From: Trichuris trichiura
Taxonomy: Eukaryota > Nematoda > Enoplea > Trichinellida > Trichuridae
NCBI GenBank assembly: GCA_037903355.1
Contig: JBAJFE010000004.1
Span: forward strand, 6,370,001-6,434,000
Length of the DNA: 64,000 bases
Direction of reading: 5' to 3'
Part shown: in pieces, positions 52,926-64,000 of the stretch
Numbering within the stretch: position 1 is the stretch's first letter
Layout of the letters: each line of letters begins with the position of its first letter
Translations under genes and position numbers: made by a program
The notes under the pieces: model-generated
Seen by the model: only the letters and a program-made list of their open reading frames with translations
Told to the model about the DNA's origin: nothing
Databases searched by the model: none

Positions 52926-53208
52926 CTATGTTTTTAAGCCGTTTCTAAGGATGCTCTGCGGAAATTTCTTCAAAAAGTTGCTAAAGCGAGTGGAAACAGC
53001 AACCTTTGTTGCGAGGAATTCCGGGAGTTGCTTAACAGGTGTGTTCTGCACGTTCTGTGAGCGCCTCTTAATCAGCTCCCCCGCAGAGTTTTACCTGCTC
53101 GATGATGAACCATGCGAATCGCCCAGTGTTTTCTTAAATATTAACCACGACGCTCTGCGAAAGGCCATTTTTTTGTTCGGTGATATCAGAATAGACCAAC
53201 ATTTTAAG
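52926..53208 (+). pseudogene. NCOA4-like exon b (unit III)
   Basis: Open frame to AAG|GTAAAG. One change from unit II inside the exon (FCTFCERLL for FFTFCERLL). Confidence 0.45.
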
Positions 53209-53259
53209 GTAAAGTGTTAATGCAACTTAAGTGCAAGGGTCTACTTTTGTACCATTCAG

Positions 53260-53451
53260 GCTCCAACGACGCTACCGTACGCGCTTGAAAATTATGGTGA
53301 GGAAGAGTTCCTGCACGGTCTCTTAGGAAAGAAGGGACTGCCTTTTTCCGATACTGTGTATCGTTTTGGATGTCTATTTTTTCTGTTAGTTGTGATTTAC
53401 TTAGCTGTCCATGCTCCGTCCTTGCCCTTTGTCAGATCCAGACAGTTTAGC
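53260..53451 (+). pseudogene. NCOA4-like exon c (unit III), frameshifted
   Basis: Starts after CCATTCAG as in the other units. One T is missing in the run near 53380, which shifts the second half of the frame. Confidence 0.35.
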
Positions 53452-53543
53452 CTCGTGTAGAAGTCTTACGGCTAACTTAGGCGACGAGGAGAAGAAACTC
53501 ACTGGGGCACTTGCAGGCAGTTCCTGCTGAACGCATTCCGTCT

Positions 53544-53621
53544 CTTGGCAGCTGAAGCGTAGGAATGATCTGTACAGTTGGCTGGATCTGTACAGATCAT
53601 TCCTACGCTTCAGCTGCCAAG
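53544..53621. repeat. Perfect palindrome, 34-bp arms (unit III)
   Basis: Arms 53544-53577 and 53588-53621 around TTGGCTGGAT. Confidence 0.92.
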
Positions 53622-54149
53622 GATAACGCAGAAATGGAGCCATCCATCGTTTCAAGTCGCTTCATATTGGGAGAGGTGCATTTTATTCTTGTAACTCATT
53701 AATCAGCTTGTAGCCCTTCAATGATTTAGGGTGGAAGCAATGTTTTACGTGGTGCAACAGAAACGAAGATCGAAAGTGACCTACTCTCACTTGCTTTGGT
53801 AAGAAGACGATTTTATGTACTTCTCTTTGAGCACATAACGTTTCTTTACAGGATCATAAACCTTCATGAGGCGGAATGTTATTTACAGAGATAGTCTTGT
53901 TGGAACTTTAGTAAAGCTTCAGCTTTCAGGCGTTTCACCTTCACTTCCTCTTCAGCGGCTGAACTATAAAAGTACAGTTGAACTTCCGTAAGTTGAGTAG
54001 CCAAGAGGCGGAAGAAAACTAGTCAGCATAAGGATGTTGTTTGTATAAGCGGGACCGACTGAATAGATTACTATCTGTACGCGTTTTTTCTGCTGCACAG
54101 CGGCTATTTTATAGCGAGGTGCGTAAAAATCACCTTGGAGAATCATGTA

Positions 54150-56080
54150 AAGTCAGTTCACGTATAACGCGTGTTCATATAACGCGTTTTCGATCATAGT
54201 CGATTTTGAAATCGTAGCACTTTCTCACATAACGCGATTCTGTTTCCGTTCTTACGCGAATTTGCCAGCTGGAAAGGGTGGGCGTGTGGCAAAATCTCCC
54301 CGTGTTTTCATCCACCGAGAGCAAACAAAGGCCCCGGTATTAGCTGATGCACGTTCCACGGTCACGAACAAGCGAAATGTGACAAAAACTTTTAGGATTC
54401 TTATCGGAAGTAGTGTCCGACCCAGCTGTGCACCGCGCGATATGCATACTCAAACAGGCTATTGATCGGTATTCATGTTCGGTGGAATAATTTGGGCAGG
54501 CAGGAAGATCTGCACAGACGATGCTTCCATTTTCAATTCTCCCGAAGCGCAGGCATCGTCGAGCTTTTCCAGTGAGTCGTAGTACGCTTGCACAGAATCT
54601 GGAAAGCATTCACACCGTCTGATTGCGAGCACAATTCGTAAGTATTTCGTCAGATTCCGCTATCTGAGGATAGTCTTTCAGTATCTGAAAATGTCTAAGC
54701 TTCCTGATTCGAAGTCACCTGGTAGTGGTGGAAAAAGAAAGGCGCTGAATGTTGGAGAGATGTTTGAGATACTGAAACGGTATGAACAGAATGAGACGAC
54801 AGGTGATATCGTCAAAGCTACCGGCATAAAAAAATCAACCTTGCGGACCATTAGGAGCAATGCAGAAAACATTAAACAGACTTGCGTAGGCGGTACCAGT
54901 TCAAGTATTGCGATGTCAATGAAAACAAGGCCTTAAGATACTGGAAGAAATGGAAAAACTACTCAGCATTTGGATCGAAACTCAAACGATGAAAAGAATA
55001 GGAGCAACGTTTTTCACCATAAGACAAAAAGCAGTTGCCATTTACGAAGACCTTAAGAAACAGTCTACAAATCCTACTGAAATTCCTCCATTTACTGCAA
55101 GTAGTGGTTGGTTCTACCGTTTCAAGAGTCGATACAGTTTTTACAATGTTCGTCTCTCTGGCGAAGCAGGAAGCGCGGACGTCGATGGCGCGCAAACATT
55201 TCCAACAGAAGTACAAAACTTGGTCAAGGAAAAGGTGACCACCGAGGAGCTGCAGAAACGTTCTGTAGCAGGGGAAGCAGAAGGAAGAGAAGATGATGAA
55301 AATCAGGAAGTTCCTCCGCCTCCTCCGCGACAAATGACCACTGCTGAGCTTCCAGATACCCTGAAGACTATTGAACAGCGTTTACAATGGCTCGAAGACA
55401 ATGATTGTAATGCAGAACGCAGCGGGAAAACCACAAGAGGTATCCGAGCTTGTTTGGAGCCATACAAGCAGCTGCTGTACGAAAGAAGTACATGTGCGAA
55501 ACAAAAAAAAGCTCGAATTCTACCTTACTACAATGAAGAAACATTGCGACGATGAGGAGGCGCTACCTTCTACGTCTAATAGGACCTCAGTTGGCGCGTA
55601 ACAAAGGATAGTGAGATTAAAAAAGTGAGTTCAACGGAACTCCATTCTTTCCTGGGTATGAGGTCGTTTATTTTAGTACTTAGAGGGACTCTTTCCAGAA
55701 GCTAAAGACGCAAGCACGCCGCTCGTGAAAGCCAGTTTGAACTCTGTCCGCTGTAAAGAGTTCTATCATAAAAGGTCTGCCGTTAACGTATGATCGCCGT
55801 AAAAGATGATGTTATTCAGACCCCGTGTAAGAGGATCCATACGTCAGCGTGCCTAACGGTAGAATAAGTAGCTCAGGTACATCATAATTCCTGTTTCTAC
55901 CCAGCTTATTTAAGATATCTCTCCGTTGTTGTTTACAAGTAAACAATCCCTTTGACGCTTTGAACCAAATCGTGATTTTCGTATACTTTACACGTCTCCT
56001 ATAACGCGATTTCATATAACGCGACATTTTTCAGGATTTTTAAGTGACCTAACGCTCGCGTTATACGAGAACTGTGGCTG
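54150..56080 (+). mobile_element. Tigger-like deletion derivative D
   Basis: About 1930 bp, ends as in copy C. TA flanks at 54148-54149 and 56081-56082. Confidence 0.88.
54691..55555 (+). pseudogene. Tigger-derived DNA-binding protein, frameshifted (D)
   Basis: Here the psq part is open (54691-54936) and only the T gained in AGGCCTTAAG (about 54932) breaks the frame. The CENP-B half resumes at 54950. One lesion fewer than copy C. Confidence 0.8.
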
Positions 56081-56560
56081 TATTTGTAGTAGGATGAATA
56101 TGTCGCTGAAGTCGCAGTCAAAGTTGACTTGTGCTGTTCTGGTTTTGAACTTCTGTGTATGCAAACATTAATAAAGAATCCTCTCTTTCTCCTCTTGTAC
56201 GTTTCAACGGTTTTATAGGAACGTTTCTTTGGAAAAAGATATGTTCCAGGCTGGCACGCAGACCGAGCGCGAAGCAAGAACAGTTTAATGACAGAAGCAG
56301 CGCAGCAGAGCAAGCAGCTGATCTGAACGGGCACAAGCAAACAGGGTGAGAGAACAGTGCAGAAAAGAGAAACGCCGTTCTTATCTCCGCGTGTACTATG
56401 CAAATTCCTGCTATGCAGTGACTAATGACCTGAAAGTAGGTAGTTCACTTCCTGTGCCGTGAGGCACTCTTATTGACGTGTGTTCGGCGGCTATTTTCTA
56501 GCACATTTCCTTTTGGTTGGCTAGAATACGTACGCGTTTTAAAGCATTTCTTTGGTTTTG

Positions 56561-56623
56561 TCTCCCATCCTTTCGTTCCTTTCGTACTTTAAGTCAGTAC
56601 GAAAGGAACGAAAGGATGGGAGA
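56561..56623. repeat. Perfect snap-back palindrome, 27-bp arms (unit IV)
   Basis: Arms 56561-56587 and 56597-56623 around TTTAAGTCA. Confidence 0.92.
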
Positions 56624-56737
56624 AAAAGCTGTCATTGCTAAGATCGCCTGCGCTAAACAGAACGTAAAGCTCAATACGGAAGCTGTAAGCGATTCCTATT
56701 TGCCCTTAATTTTATTACGTTGTATTGCTCAACCCAG

Positions 56738-56885
56738 GTGAAGAAATATGTACATCGGTCTTTTGCCCAACAAGTCTGCTACTTGCGTCAACGGGAGCAG
56801 CAACTTATCGATCAGGTTGAAACAATATCAAACTCGAAGAACCACAACTTGTCCCAACAGGAGTGCCTCCTCCAACAGAAGTTAG
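56738..56885 (+). pseudogene. NCOA4/ARA70-like coiled-coil exon (unit IV)
   Basis: Identical frame to unit III. The upstream exon is replaced by the palindrome. Confidence 0.55.
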
Positions 56886-56993
56886 GTAAACTTGCCAGTA
56901 GAACTAATGCAACTCGGTGTTTGGTTTCTTTTTGTACGGATTTTTCGTGTCCCGTTGAATAGACTTTTATTAATAAACTTTTATAAATAAACT

Positions 56994-57040
56994 CTCCAGA
57001 GCTTTCGGGTCATTCGTGACCCGTCATCAGCGGTCATAAG
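56994..57040 (-). ncRNA. Hammerhead-ribozyme-like motif (PLE-IV, minus end)
   Basis: Core and stem as elsewhere, but the stem-III palindrome is changed from CTCCGGAG to CTCTGGAG in minus-strand reading (CTCCAGAG on the plus strand). Confidence 0.4.
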
Positions 57041-57263
57041 TTGTAGGTATGGTTTTTGGCAGCGAATGCCATCTGTCGTTTCTGTGGATTTTAAAGCGGG
57101 CATTTTTTAAAGTTTTCCGTTGGTAGGTTCTTGCATTTGAGTCTGCCAGCGCAATTCTTTTCCTTGTTCCGTATGTCTTGTAGATTTGTCTTTTCATATT
57201 GCATTCATTTTTCTTCTTTTTTCTTTCTTCTTCTTCCTTTTTCCGTTTCTTTTTCTTTTTATT

Positions 57264-57540
57264 TCATTTGTTGAGTGTGCAACAATTATAGCGCGTCACA
57301 ATATTTGTCCAAATCTCACTTATGTCCACTCCTTGATCGCGGTTATAGGTCGTATTAGGTCTAATATATAGTGCTTCTTTAATCCTTCTTAACCGTAAAT
57401 TGTTTTTGTAACATAGAACTTTTGGAAGGAGTGGTTGGGTAGATTGCGTCACGTGTTCCACTACAGCAGAGGCTTGTTTGGCTTTTTCGATTGTAATTTT
57501 TGGGTCCACGATTGGTCTGCCTCGCTGTGTGGTTAGATTG
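57264..57540 (-). pseudogene. PLE-IV GIY-YIG C-terminus
   Basis: Counterpart of 43538-43814, cut at GTACC (57541-57545). One residue differs near the end (DISEIWTN for DISGIWTN). Confidence 0.8.
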
Positions 57541-57545
57541 GTACC

Positions 57546-57916
57546 TGTAACGAACAGAGGACCAGAACGTGACTTAACCTCGACGGTTGCTGATACGTAC
57601 AACACACCGGAGAGAACGAAATTTTACTCAGCAAGAAAACAGACGAAGACGAACGAAAGTTGCGAGCAGAGAGACGAACTGCCGCACGAGAGCGAAACGA
57701 AAGCGAAACTGCCCAGATCTCCCTGTACGAGGCACCTAGCGTTCCCTTTGATCCCTTCGTGATAAATGGCTGAGTGACAGGTGACGACATCTGTCACTCA
57801 CAGCGAAGGTGCCGGAAGGGCTCGCACAGGAATGATTGATCACTTTCGTTACGGGCCGTTGGGTTGTCTCCTTAGGCGGTCCCTTCTGCAACGGCAACGT
57901 CATCGTTTCCGTTACA
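57546..57916 (-). repeat. 3' LTR of BEL/Pao element (unit IV)
   Basis: 371 bp. In its middle part (GATCTCCCTG, AGCGTTCCC) it is closer to the 5' LTR than the unit III copy is, suggesting gene conversion or a later change in unit III. Confidence 0.9.
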
Positions 57917-60617
57917 TGGCCGGCCCATGTTTCTGAGGGTTTCCTCGGAAGCATCCGTTTCTTCTGTGTCGAGAAGACATAATTTAGCGACTGGCCGGAA
58001 ATAACTTCCGTGTTTCGTTTTTACTTTGACGACTCGGACGACGCCATCTCTTCCCGGCTTGCATTCGGTCACCCTGCCTAGGGGCCAATGACCGCGTGGG
58101 CATTGTGGGTCGACCACGATGACTACGTCGCCGACTTTCACGGTTCGGGTAGGACGAACCCACTTACGGCGTTCAATGAGGCACGGGACGTATTCCTTTA
58201 GCCAGCGTCTCCAGAAAGCTTCGACAATGGCTTGTGCAGTGCGCCATCTTCGTCTCGATGAAATTTCTTCCTCGGTAATCACATCTGGAGGAACGTGGGG
58301 GTGTGGCCGTCCGAGGAGGAAATGATTGGGAGTCAGCGGCTCCGGGTCTCGGGGGTCGACGCTGATGTGAGTGAGTGGTCGTGAGTTGAGGAGCCCTTCA
58401 ATCTCAACGAACACTGTATTGAGAACTTCGTCGGTTACTGCGCGACCTTTCAGCGTTTTGCGAAGTGCTAGTTTAGCCGAGCGCACTAACCGCTCCCATA
58501 CTCCACCGAAATGTGGCGCCATGGGAGGCGAGAAGACCCAACGGATGCGACGTTGCGTAAGAGCTTCGGAAATTTTCGTCTGGTTCCAGGATTTCAAAGT
58601 TGTCCGGAGTTCTCTCTCAGCCGCGACGAGATTCGTGCCATTATCTGAATACACGACGGCCGGGGTTCCGCGTCGGTTAATGAAACGACGAAAGGCCATT
58701 AAGAACGAGTCCGTGTCAAGTGAAAAGGACACTTCAAGGTGGACTGCTCTGGTTGCCAAACATGTAAATATACAACCATAGCGTTTTTCATGTGAACGTC
58801 GGACAAGGACAAGTATAGGTCCGAAATAGTCGACTCCAACGCAGGTGAACGGTGGTCGAAACGCTTGCAGACGCGCTGCTGGTAGTGGTGCCCTCATGGG
58901 CACCAGAGGCTTACCGCGCCACTTTCTGCAGTAAGGGAACCTGTATATTACCTTCTTGGTTGCCTGTCTGGACCTTGGGATCCAGTATTGCTGTCGTAAT
59001 TCACAAAGCGTCTGCTCAACAGAACCGTGGTGCAGCATGCGATGAGCTTCGTCGATGATCATATCCGTCAAGGGATGTTTCCGTGGGAGAATGAACGGGT
59101 GCCTGGCATTGTACGGCAGGTCCGCTCGGTCTATTCTGCCCTCGGCTCTCATTGTGCCTTTCTTGTCAATAAAGGGAGAGAGGTGTAGAAGTTTTGAACG
59201 AGCCAGCAAGGGTTTCCCTGATGACAGGCGGGACATCTCCTCTGGGTAGCACTCCCTTTGGGCTGAGATCAAGCACGCCGCCAAGGCACGGTCGAGCTCT
59301 GCGACGGTAAAGGGGCTTGTCATTCTGTCGCTTCGGTGAGAACGGCAATTGTCCGCAAAGCGAAAGACGTTGGCCACGATGTTAAGTATCTTTTTGAGCT
59401 CCCGGAATTTGTGCGTCAAATCGGCCAGCGGGCTTTGAGTCACTCGTGTGTGGCCGGCCCATTTGGTCTGAAGTTCTTCAACGTCAGCGATATTAGGAGA
59501 ATATTCGAATGTCCTTGGCCAATGCGCCTTGGGTTCGCGTAAGAAGGCGGGTCCTTCAAACCACCGCTTATGGGTTGCGATTTTCGACGGAGAGAATCCC
59601 CTGCTGCAATCGTCAGCTGGGTTTTCTCGCGTGGGTACGTAATGCCATTGTGACGCATTCGAATTGTCCAAGATCTCTGCGATTCGATTGGAGACGAACT
59701 GGTTGTAGCGCCTTCCGGTAGAATTTAGCCAATGGAGTACGGTTAGTGAGTCTGTCCAATGGTACGTCTCAGAGACTTGTATACGCAGTCCTCGTTTTAC
59801 AGCTGCGCCTAATCGAGATGATATTAACGCCGCTTGTAGCTCGAGCCTCGGGATTGTCAAATACTTCAAGGGGGCCACTCTAGCCTTGGAGCAGATAAAC
59901 GAAATCGATACGTTTCCATTCGACAATAATTTTCGAAGATAAGCGACGCAGCCGTATCCTAACTCAGAGGCGTCCGAGAACAAGTGTATCTCAATGGATT
60001 TGATGGATTCAAACGAAGTCAATGCGCGCGGCACTGCTAGTGATTCGACGCAGTGAAGCTCTTCACTCCATTTTTTCCATTGTGCCATCACTGATTCTGG
60101 CAGAGTATCGTCCCAGTCGACACCGAGCAACCAGGTTTGTCTGAGAATGTACTTCGCCTGTAGAACGATAGGCGAAACGAATCCCAAAGGGTCGAAAATG
60201 CTGGACACTGCACGCAGCATTCCGCGTTTAGAGGACACTGCAGGTAACTTACGGAAAAGAAAACGGAATGAGTCATTTTCAGCGTTCCATAACACACCGA
60301 GTGTGCGTTCAACGGGCAGCGGGTCCATATCAATGTTCAGATCTGGTTGTGAGCGCTCGTTTGCATCCAAGGTTTTCAACAAGGCTCGCGAAGACGACAT
60401 CCACTTGGTTAAGTGGAATCCTCCTTGCCGTAGCAGCGTTTTCAGCGCGTGGCAAGACGAAGTAGCTTCGTTTATCGATGTATAGGAATCAAGATAATTA
60501 TCAACATAGAAGTTGTCCCATACCTTTCGCCAAACGTCCGGGAACTGCCCGCGATGGTCTTCAGAATTTCTGCGTAACGCATATGTGCAGACGGTAGGCG
60601 AGCAAACAGCGCCAAAA
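57872..60617 (-). pseudogene. BEL/Pao Pol: RT active site, RNase H, integrase (unit IV)
   Basis: Same frame as 44148-46893. The only amino-acid difference I noticed is Glu for Gln in DPRDPEPLTPNHF. Separated from the upstream part by the T-run at 60614-60617. Confidence 0.88.
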
Positions 60618-63317
60618 TATATGCACGTTCATTTGTAAGTGCTTCAAAAGTTCGTTACTGTTCGGTGTCCGCCAAAGGAAGCGTAGCATTGACCGATCCC
60701 TTTCCGAAACGAGCACTTGGTGAAACATCTTGGCAATGTCAGCGGAGACAGCCACGGGATGTTCACGAAAGCGAATTAGGAGACCGAACAGATCTGTTAG
60801 CAAGTTTGGACCTGTCAGCAGCATGTCGTTGAGGGAGATCCCATCCGTCCTGGCTGAAGTGTCGAAGACGACTCGTAACTTCCCCTCTTTGTTTGGGCTT
60901 TCAACTGCGTGGTGTGGTAGAAACCAAGTGACACGATCACGGCCTTTCACAGGAGCAGGTCTGGCATGGCCAGCCTGGAGATACTCATCGACGACAGCGG
61001 CATATCTTCGTGCGTACTCTGTATCTCGTCGGAAGCGCCGTTCGATGCTAGCGAAGCGAGTCTCTGCAGTAGGGACAGCGTCCGGAACGTGTCTTATCGT
61101 CGTCTTCCAGAGCATCGGGCATTCGTAGCGTCCATTGACTATACGCGTCGAGGATCGCAATATTTCCATAGCTCTTTCATCGTCCACACTAAGTATTTCC
61201 TTGTCAATGTTCCTAATGCCCAATGATTCAATCGACCATTGGTGTTTGAGGATCGAACCAAGATCCTCCTCCTGAGTGTTGACCGTAATACGGCATACCT
61301 GTCGAGATGTTGGCAGCTGAGCTGGTTGCCTATCGCTGCCCAGAACTCGTCCGACGATGCACCAACCAAACGGCGTCAAAACAGCGTGTGGGCCGTCGAT
61401 ACCCTTTGGAGGTTTCAACATGCGATATTGTTCATGTGCTCCGACGACATCCATGCCCACTAATACAGCAATGTCGTCGGGCTGTGATGCGGCAATCTGA
61501 ATTCCGCGTAGGTGCGGCCAGAAGGATTTCAATCGTTTGAAATCCACACGTCTACGCGATACGCTCAGAGTAGGAACTGTCAGGGCGCTATCGATCTCGA
61601 ATTTATGGTGCCCGTCCAGCGATTGCAAAGTGAAACAGACTCGATTACAGCGGATCAAGGGATCAGCCCCGTGGAATGTGCTCAAACGGATGTCTTGCAC
61701 TGGACCTTTGAGCCCGATCCTCTTGGCTACGTCCTCTTGAATGAGGGTAGCTTCACTGCCTGCGTCAAGAAGGACATTTACCTCTAACGGGGAGTTGTCC
61801 GTCGTGATGATCTTGGCCCTTACCACGGACAGCAATACTGCCGTGGGAATGGGTGTAACGAAATTGTTGCCGACATGAACGGTAGACTGTGCTGGTGGAG
61901 AATTTCTGGGGTTGGGCGCAGGGAAGACTCGTGTGGCATCGTGAAGCAGCGGATGATGTTTCGAACGGCATCCGTCGACGTTACAGTGCTGTCGTTGTCT
62001 GCAACTGCGCGCCTGATGATTCTGCTCAAAGCACGCGAAACATCTTCCGTCTTGTTTCAGCACTTCAGCACGTTGGTTTGGGGTGGACGACGAGAATACT
62101 GGACAGTCGGAAAGTTTATGTCCACTTTCACAGATGGGGCATTGTTCCGATGCGCGGTCCATCACCAAGGTATTCAAACAACGGCGGGGTTCATTCGACT
62201 TTCCCTTCTTTATCTGACGCTCCGAGTGTTGCTGCATGTCTGATGGCAGACCACTCTGTATTGTGACAATCTCCTCTAACCATTCGTCCAAGTCGCAAAG
62301 GTTGACAGGCCGGGGACGAAGTTCATATGACCTTCTTGCCCACATGCATTGCAGTTTCTTGTTCAATTTTGACACGACCGCTTGCATTGTCGTTCGAGAT
62401 GAGAGCTCTGCTGTGGCGCCATACATACGCAACGTGTTAACTGCTCCGTGCACTTCATAAAAGAACCTGTCGATGTCACTACTGTTCCCAGGCTTCATGG
62501 GCGCCATCTCTAACAGAGTCCTTATGTAGGCGTCGATTACTAAGTTCGGATCGCCGAAAAGACGACGGAGGTCCTTCAGTGCTTGAGCGTATAAGTTTGG
62601 GCCATAGAGTGGCGGCGCAACACTTGCCCGAAGACGTGGCGTCAGCAACTGTTTTAGTATCGCAATTCTCTGTGCATCAGAAGATACGACATCGTGGACC
62701 AGGGCTTTAAAGCTACCAATAAACTGGTCCCATTTACGAGGGTCACCATCAAACGGCTCAATAGTTATTCCATGCGGTAACTGATTCAGCAAGCCAGCAT
62801 GGCAGTGACCGGTATTCGTGGTGCCTTGTTCTGACGAAGAGGTAACGTTGTCAATCCATTCATCGGCTCTGATAGGCGCGGTGCTCTGGGCCTGGGGAGA
62901 CTCAGTTTTTATACCGGACGAAATAATCTCGCTGGTTTCATGGCCGTGAGGAGTAGACTTCGGCTTTGGCGCATCCGGCGCCTCAGCTCGTCCAACTTCC
63001 CTGCCAGCGAGGGCATCGCCGTTATTCGGTGAATCTAGTGAACTCAGACCTGAGCGTCCAGAGAGCTTCAACTCTTGTAAGTCTGTGCGCAGCTGTGTAA
63101 GGAACGATTCGAACATGCCAGCCATCTGAGTGGCGACGGAGGCTGTGGCTGCGGCTGCGATCTCGGCCGCTGTCGCTTTATTGGATTCGTGGGAGACCGT
63201 ACGCACTCCTCTTCTGGGCGGCGGCCGACGATGACCGTTTAACCGAGGGCGGCTTCTCATTAGCCTGCCCGACCGAAGCGTAATAGCGTTTTCTTCTGAA
63301 GCCTTGTCACTCTGCAT
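60561..63317 (-). pseudogene. BEL/Pao Gag, protease and first part of RT (unit IV)
   Basis: Start chosen at ATG 63317 for the same reason as in unit III. The translation appears identical to the unit III copy over its full length. Confidence 0.88.
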
Positions 63318-63377
63318 GGCGATAAGGCAAGATTCTCCGGATAGGCGAGATGAGTCGCAGTGTTCTGATCCGGCTCG

Positions 63378-63738
63378 GAGGACCAGAACGTGACTTAACC
63401 TCGACGGTTGCTGATACGTACAACACACCGGAGAGAACGAAATTTTACTCAGCAAGAAAACAGACGAAGACGAACGAAAGTTGCGAGCAGAGAGACGAAC
63501 TGCCGCACGAGAGCGAAACGAAAGCGAAACTGACCCAAATCTCCCTGTACGAGGCACCTAGCGTTCCCTTTGATCCCTTCGTGATAAATGGGTGAGTGAC
63601 AGGTGACGACATCTGTCACTCACAGCGAAGGTGCCGGAAGGGCTCGCACAGGAATGATTGATCACTTTCGTTACGGGCCGTTGCTTCGTCTCCTTAGGCG
63701 GTCCCTTCTGCAACGGCAACGTCATCGTTTCCGTTACA
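63378..63738 (-). repeat. 5' LTR of BEL/Pao element, 3' edge deleted (unit IV)
   Basis: 361 bp, with the same deletion junction as in unit III. Confidence 0.88.
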
Positions 63739-63743
63739 GTACC

Positions 63744-64000
63744 ATTGTTGAGTATGGCTTTCGCGTTATTGTAACTTGTGAGCTTTTTTAAGTGTTCGTT
63801 AAATCTATGCTCTAGGGTGTTTCCCGTTTCACCAATATGAATCCCTGAGCAAGAACATTCAACCGCGTATATTATCCCTATGTTTTTGTTTGTGGGGATT
63901 TTGGTTTTGTCTGTGAGGAGAATTGCCCTGAGGTTGGGCGAACTCTTGAAAAAGACTCTGAAGCCTAATCTTTTTCCTAATTGGATAATCTTTTCACCTA
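63744..64000 (-). pseudogene. PLE-IV RT/GIY-YIG, partial
   Basis: Minus-strand coding resumes after the BEL element with LKKLTSYNNAKAILNNG, HIGETGNTLEHRF and the region upstream of it. It continues past the end of the window. Confidence 0.8.

Larger units (their letters stand above)
40424..54149 (+). repeat. Tandem unit III (13.7 kb including BEL insertion)
   Basis: Layout as before, with a 6.2-kb BEL element inside PLE-III and the 138-bp PLE terminus. It is nearly identical to unit IV from Tigger to the window end, at an offset of 13,724-13,726 bp. Confidence 0.92.
57546..63738 (-). mobile_element. BEL/Pao LTR retrotransposon, 6.2 kb (unit IV)
   Basis: Duplicate of the unit III BEL at an offset of 13,724-13,726 bp, with the same GTACC target duplication (57541-57545, 63739-63743). 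It shares both lesions: the truncated 5' LTR/PBS junction and the extra-T frameshift. It is a passenger of the tandem duplication, not an independent insertion. Confidence 0.93.
54150..64000 (+). repeat. Tandem unit IV (partial, runs off the window)
   Basis: Tigger D, palindrome, coiled-coil exon, PLE-IV with BEL insertion; the window ends inside PLE-IV. Differences from unit III are few. Confidence 0.9.
56919..64000 (-). mobile_element. Penelope-like element PLE-IV, interrupted by BEL/Pao, window-truncated
   Basis: Left 13-bp duplication at 56906-56918. Minus-strand GIY-YIG coding lies at 57264-57540 and 63744-64000 on either side of the BEL element. The right end and inverted fragment lie outside the window. 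Confidence 0.85.

Noticed and set aside
1..64000. CRISPR arrays, rRNA/tRNA genes, bacterial promoters or operons
   Set aside because: Nothing of the kind was seen. The sequence is eukaryotic repeat DNA, and the regular repeats are tandem transposon-bearing units.

Overview
This is eukaryotic, almost certainly metazoan, DNA. Nearly all of it is interspersed repeat sequence. There are no operons, ribosome-binding sites, rRNA genes, tRNA genes or CRISPR arrays that I can see. The mix of elements (GIY-YIG Penelope-like elements, BEL/Pao and Ty3/gypsy LTR elements, pogo/Tigger and ZBED-type hAT DNA transposons) suits an invertebrate. An arthropod such as a tick or mite is plausible, but this is inference only.

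Left part (1-11,610): a Penelope-like (PLE) reverse-transcriptase fragment is cut by a Tigger-like transposon on the minus strand (585-3950). That transposon carries its own 840-bp hAT insertion with a perfect 8-bp target duplication. Next comes a hAT end with a nearly complete ZBED/BED-finger transposase (4659-6479, one in-frame stop), then featureless DNA, then a second hAT end at 8973. A 1.6-kb repeat follows (8974-10577) and recurs at 19644-21245.

Middle (11,611-21,556): an apparently intact Ty3/gypsy element (11611-16212, minus strand) has eyeballed-identical 172-bp LTRs, a 4-bp target duplication and one 1433-codon gag-pol frame. Between it and the second 1.6-kb repeat lie an unrecognised tryptophan-containing minus-strand exon-like frame (17475-17874) and a cluster of GGATTA sites.

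Right part (21,557-64,000): a tandem array of a roughly 7.4-kb unit, three full copies and a partial fourth. Each unit is [Tigger deletion derivative] - [spacer] - [exons resembling the ARA70 coiled coil of NCOA4] - [3.28-kb PLE in an intron] - [further exons] - [next Tigger]. Units begin and end in direct Tigger copies, so unequal exchange between Tiggers is the simplest origin. The PLE of unit II is split by a 3.96-kb BEL/Pao element (plus strand, identical LTRs, large in-frame deletion of RT and RNase H). The PLEs of units III and IV are split at one shared site by a different 6.2-kb BEL/Pao element (minus strand), so a 13.7-kb block was duplicated after that insertion. Each PLE is flanked by inverted copies of its own 3' end, which carry a hammerhead-ribozyme-like motif.

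The host-gene-like exons sit in one orientation with plausible GT/AG sites. Every copy is damaged, two of them by perfect snap-back palindromes that look like template-switch mutations. The most interesting feature is this combination: a small gene amplified by transposon-mediated unequal exchange, then eroded by nested retroelements and template switching. All identities come from reading motifs and have not been database-checked.
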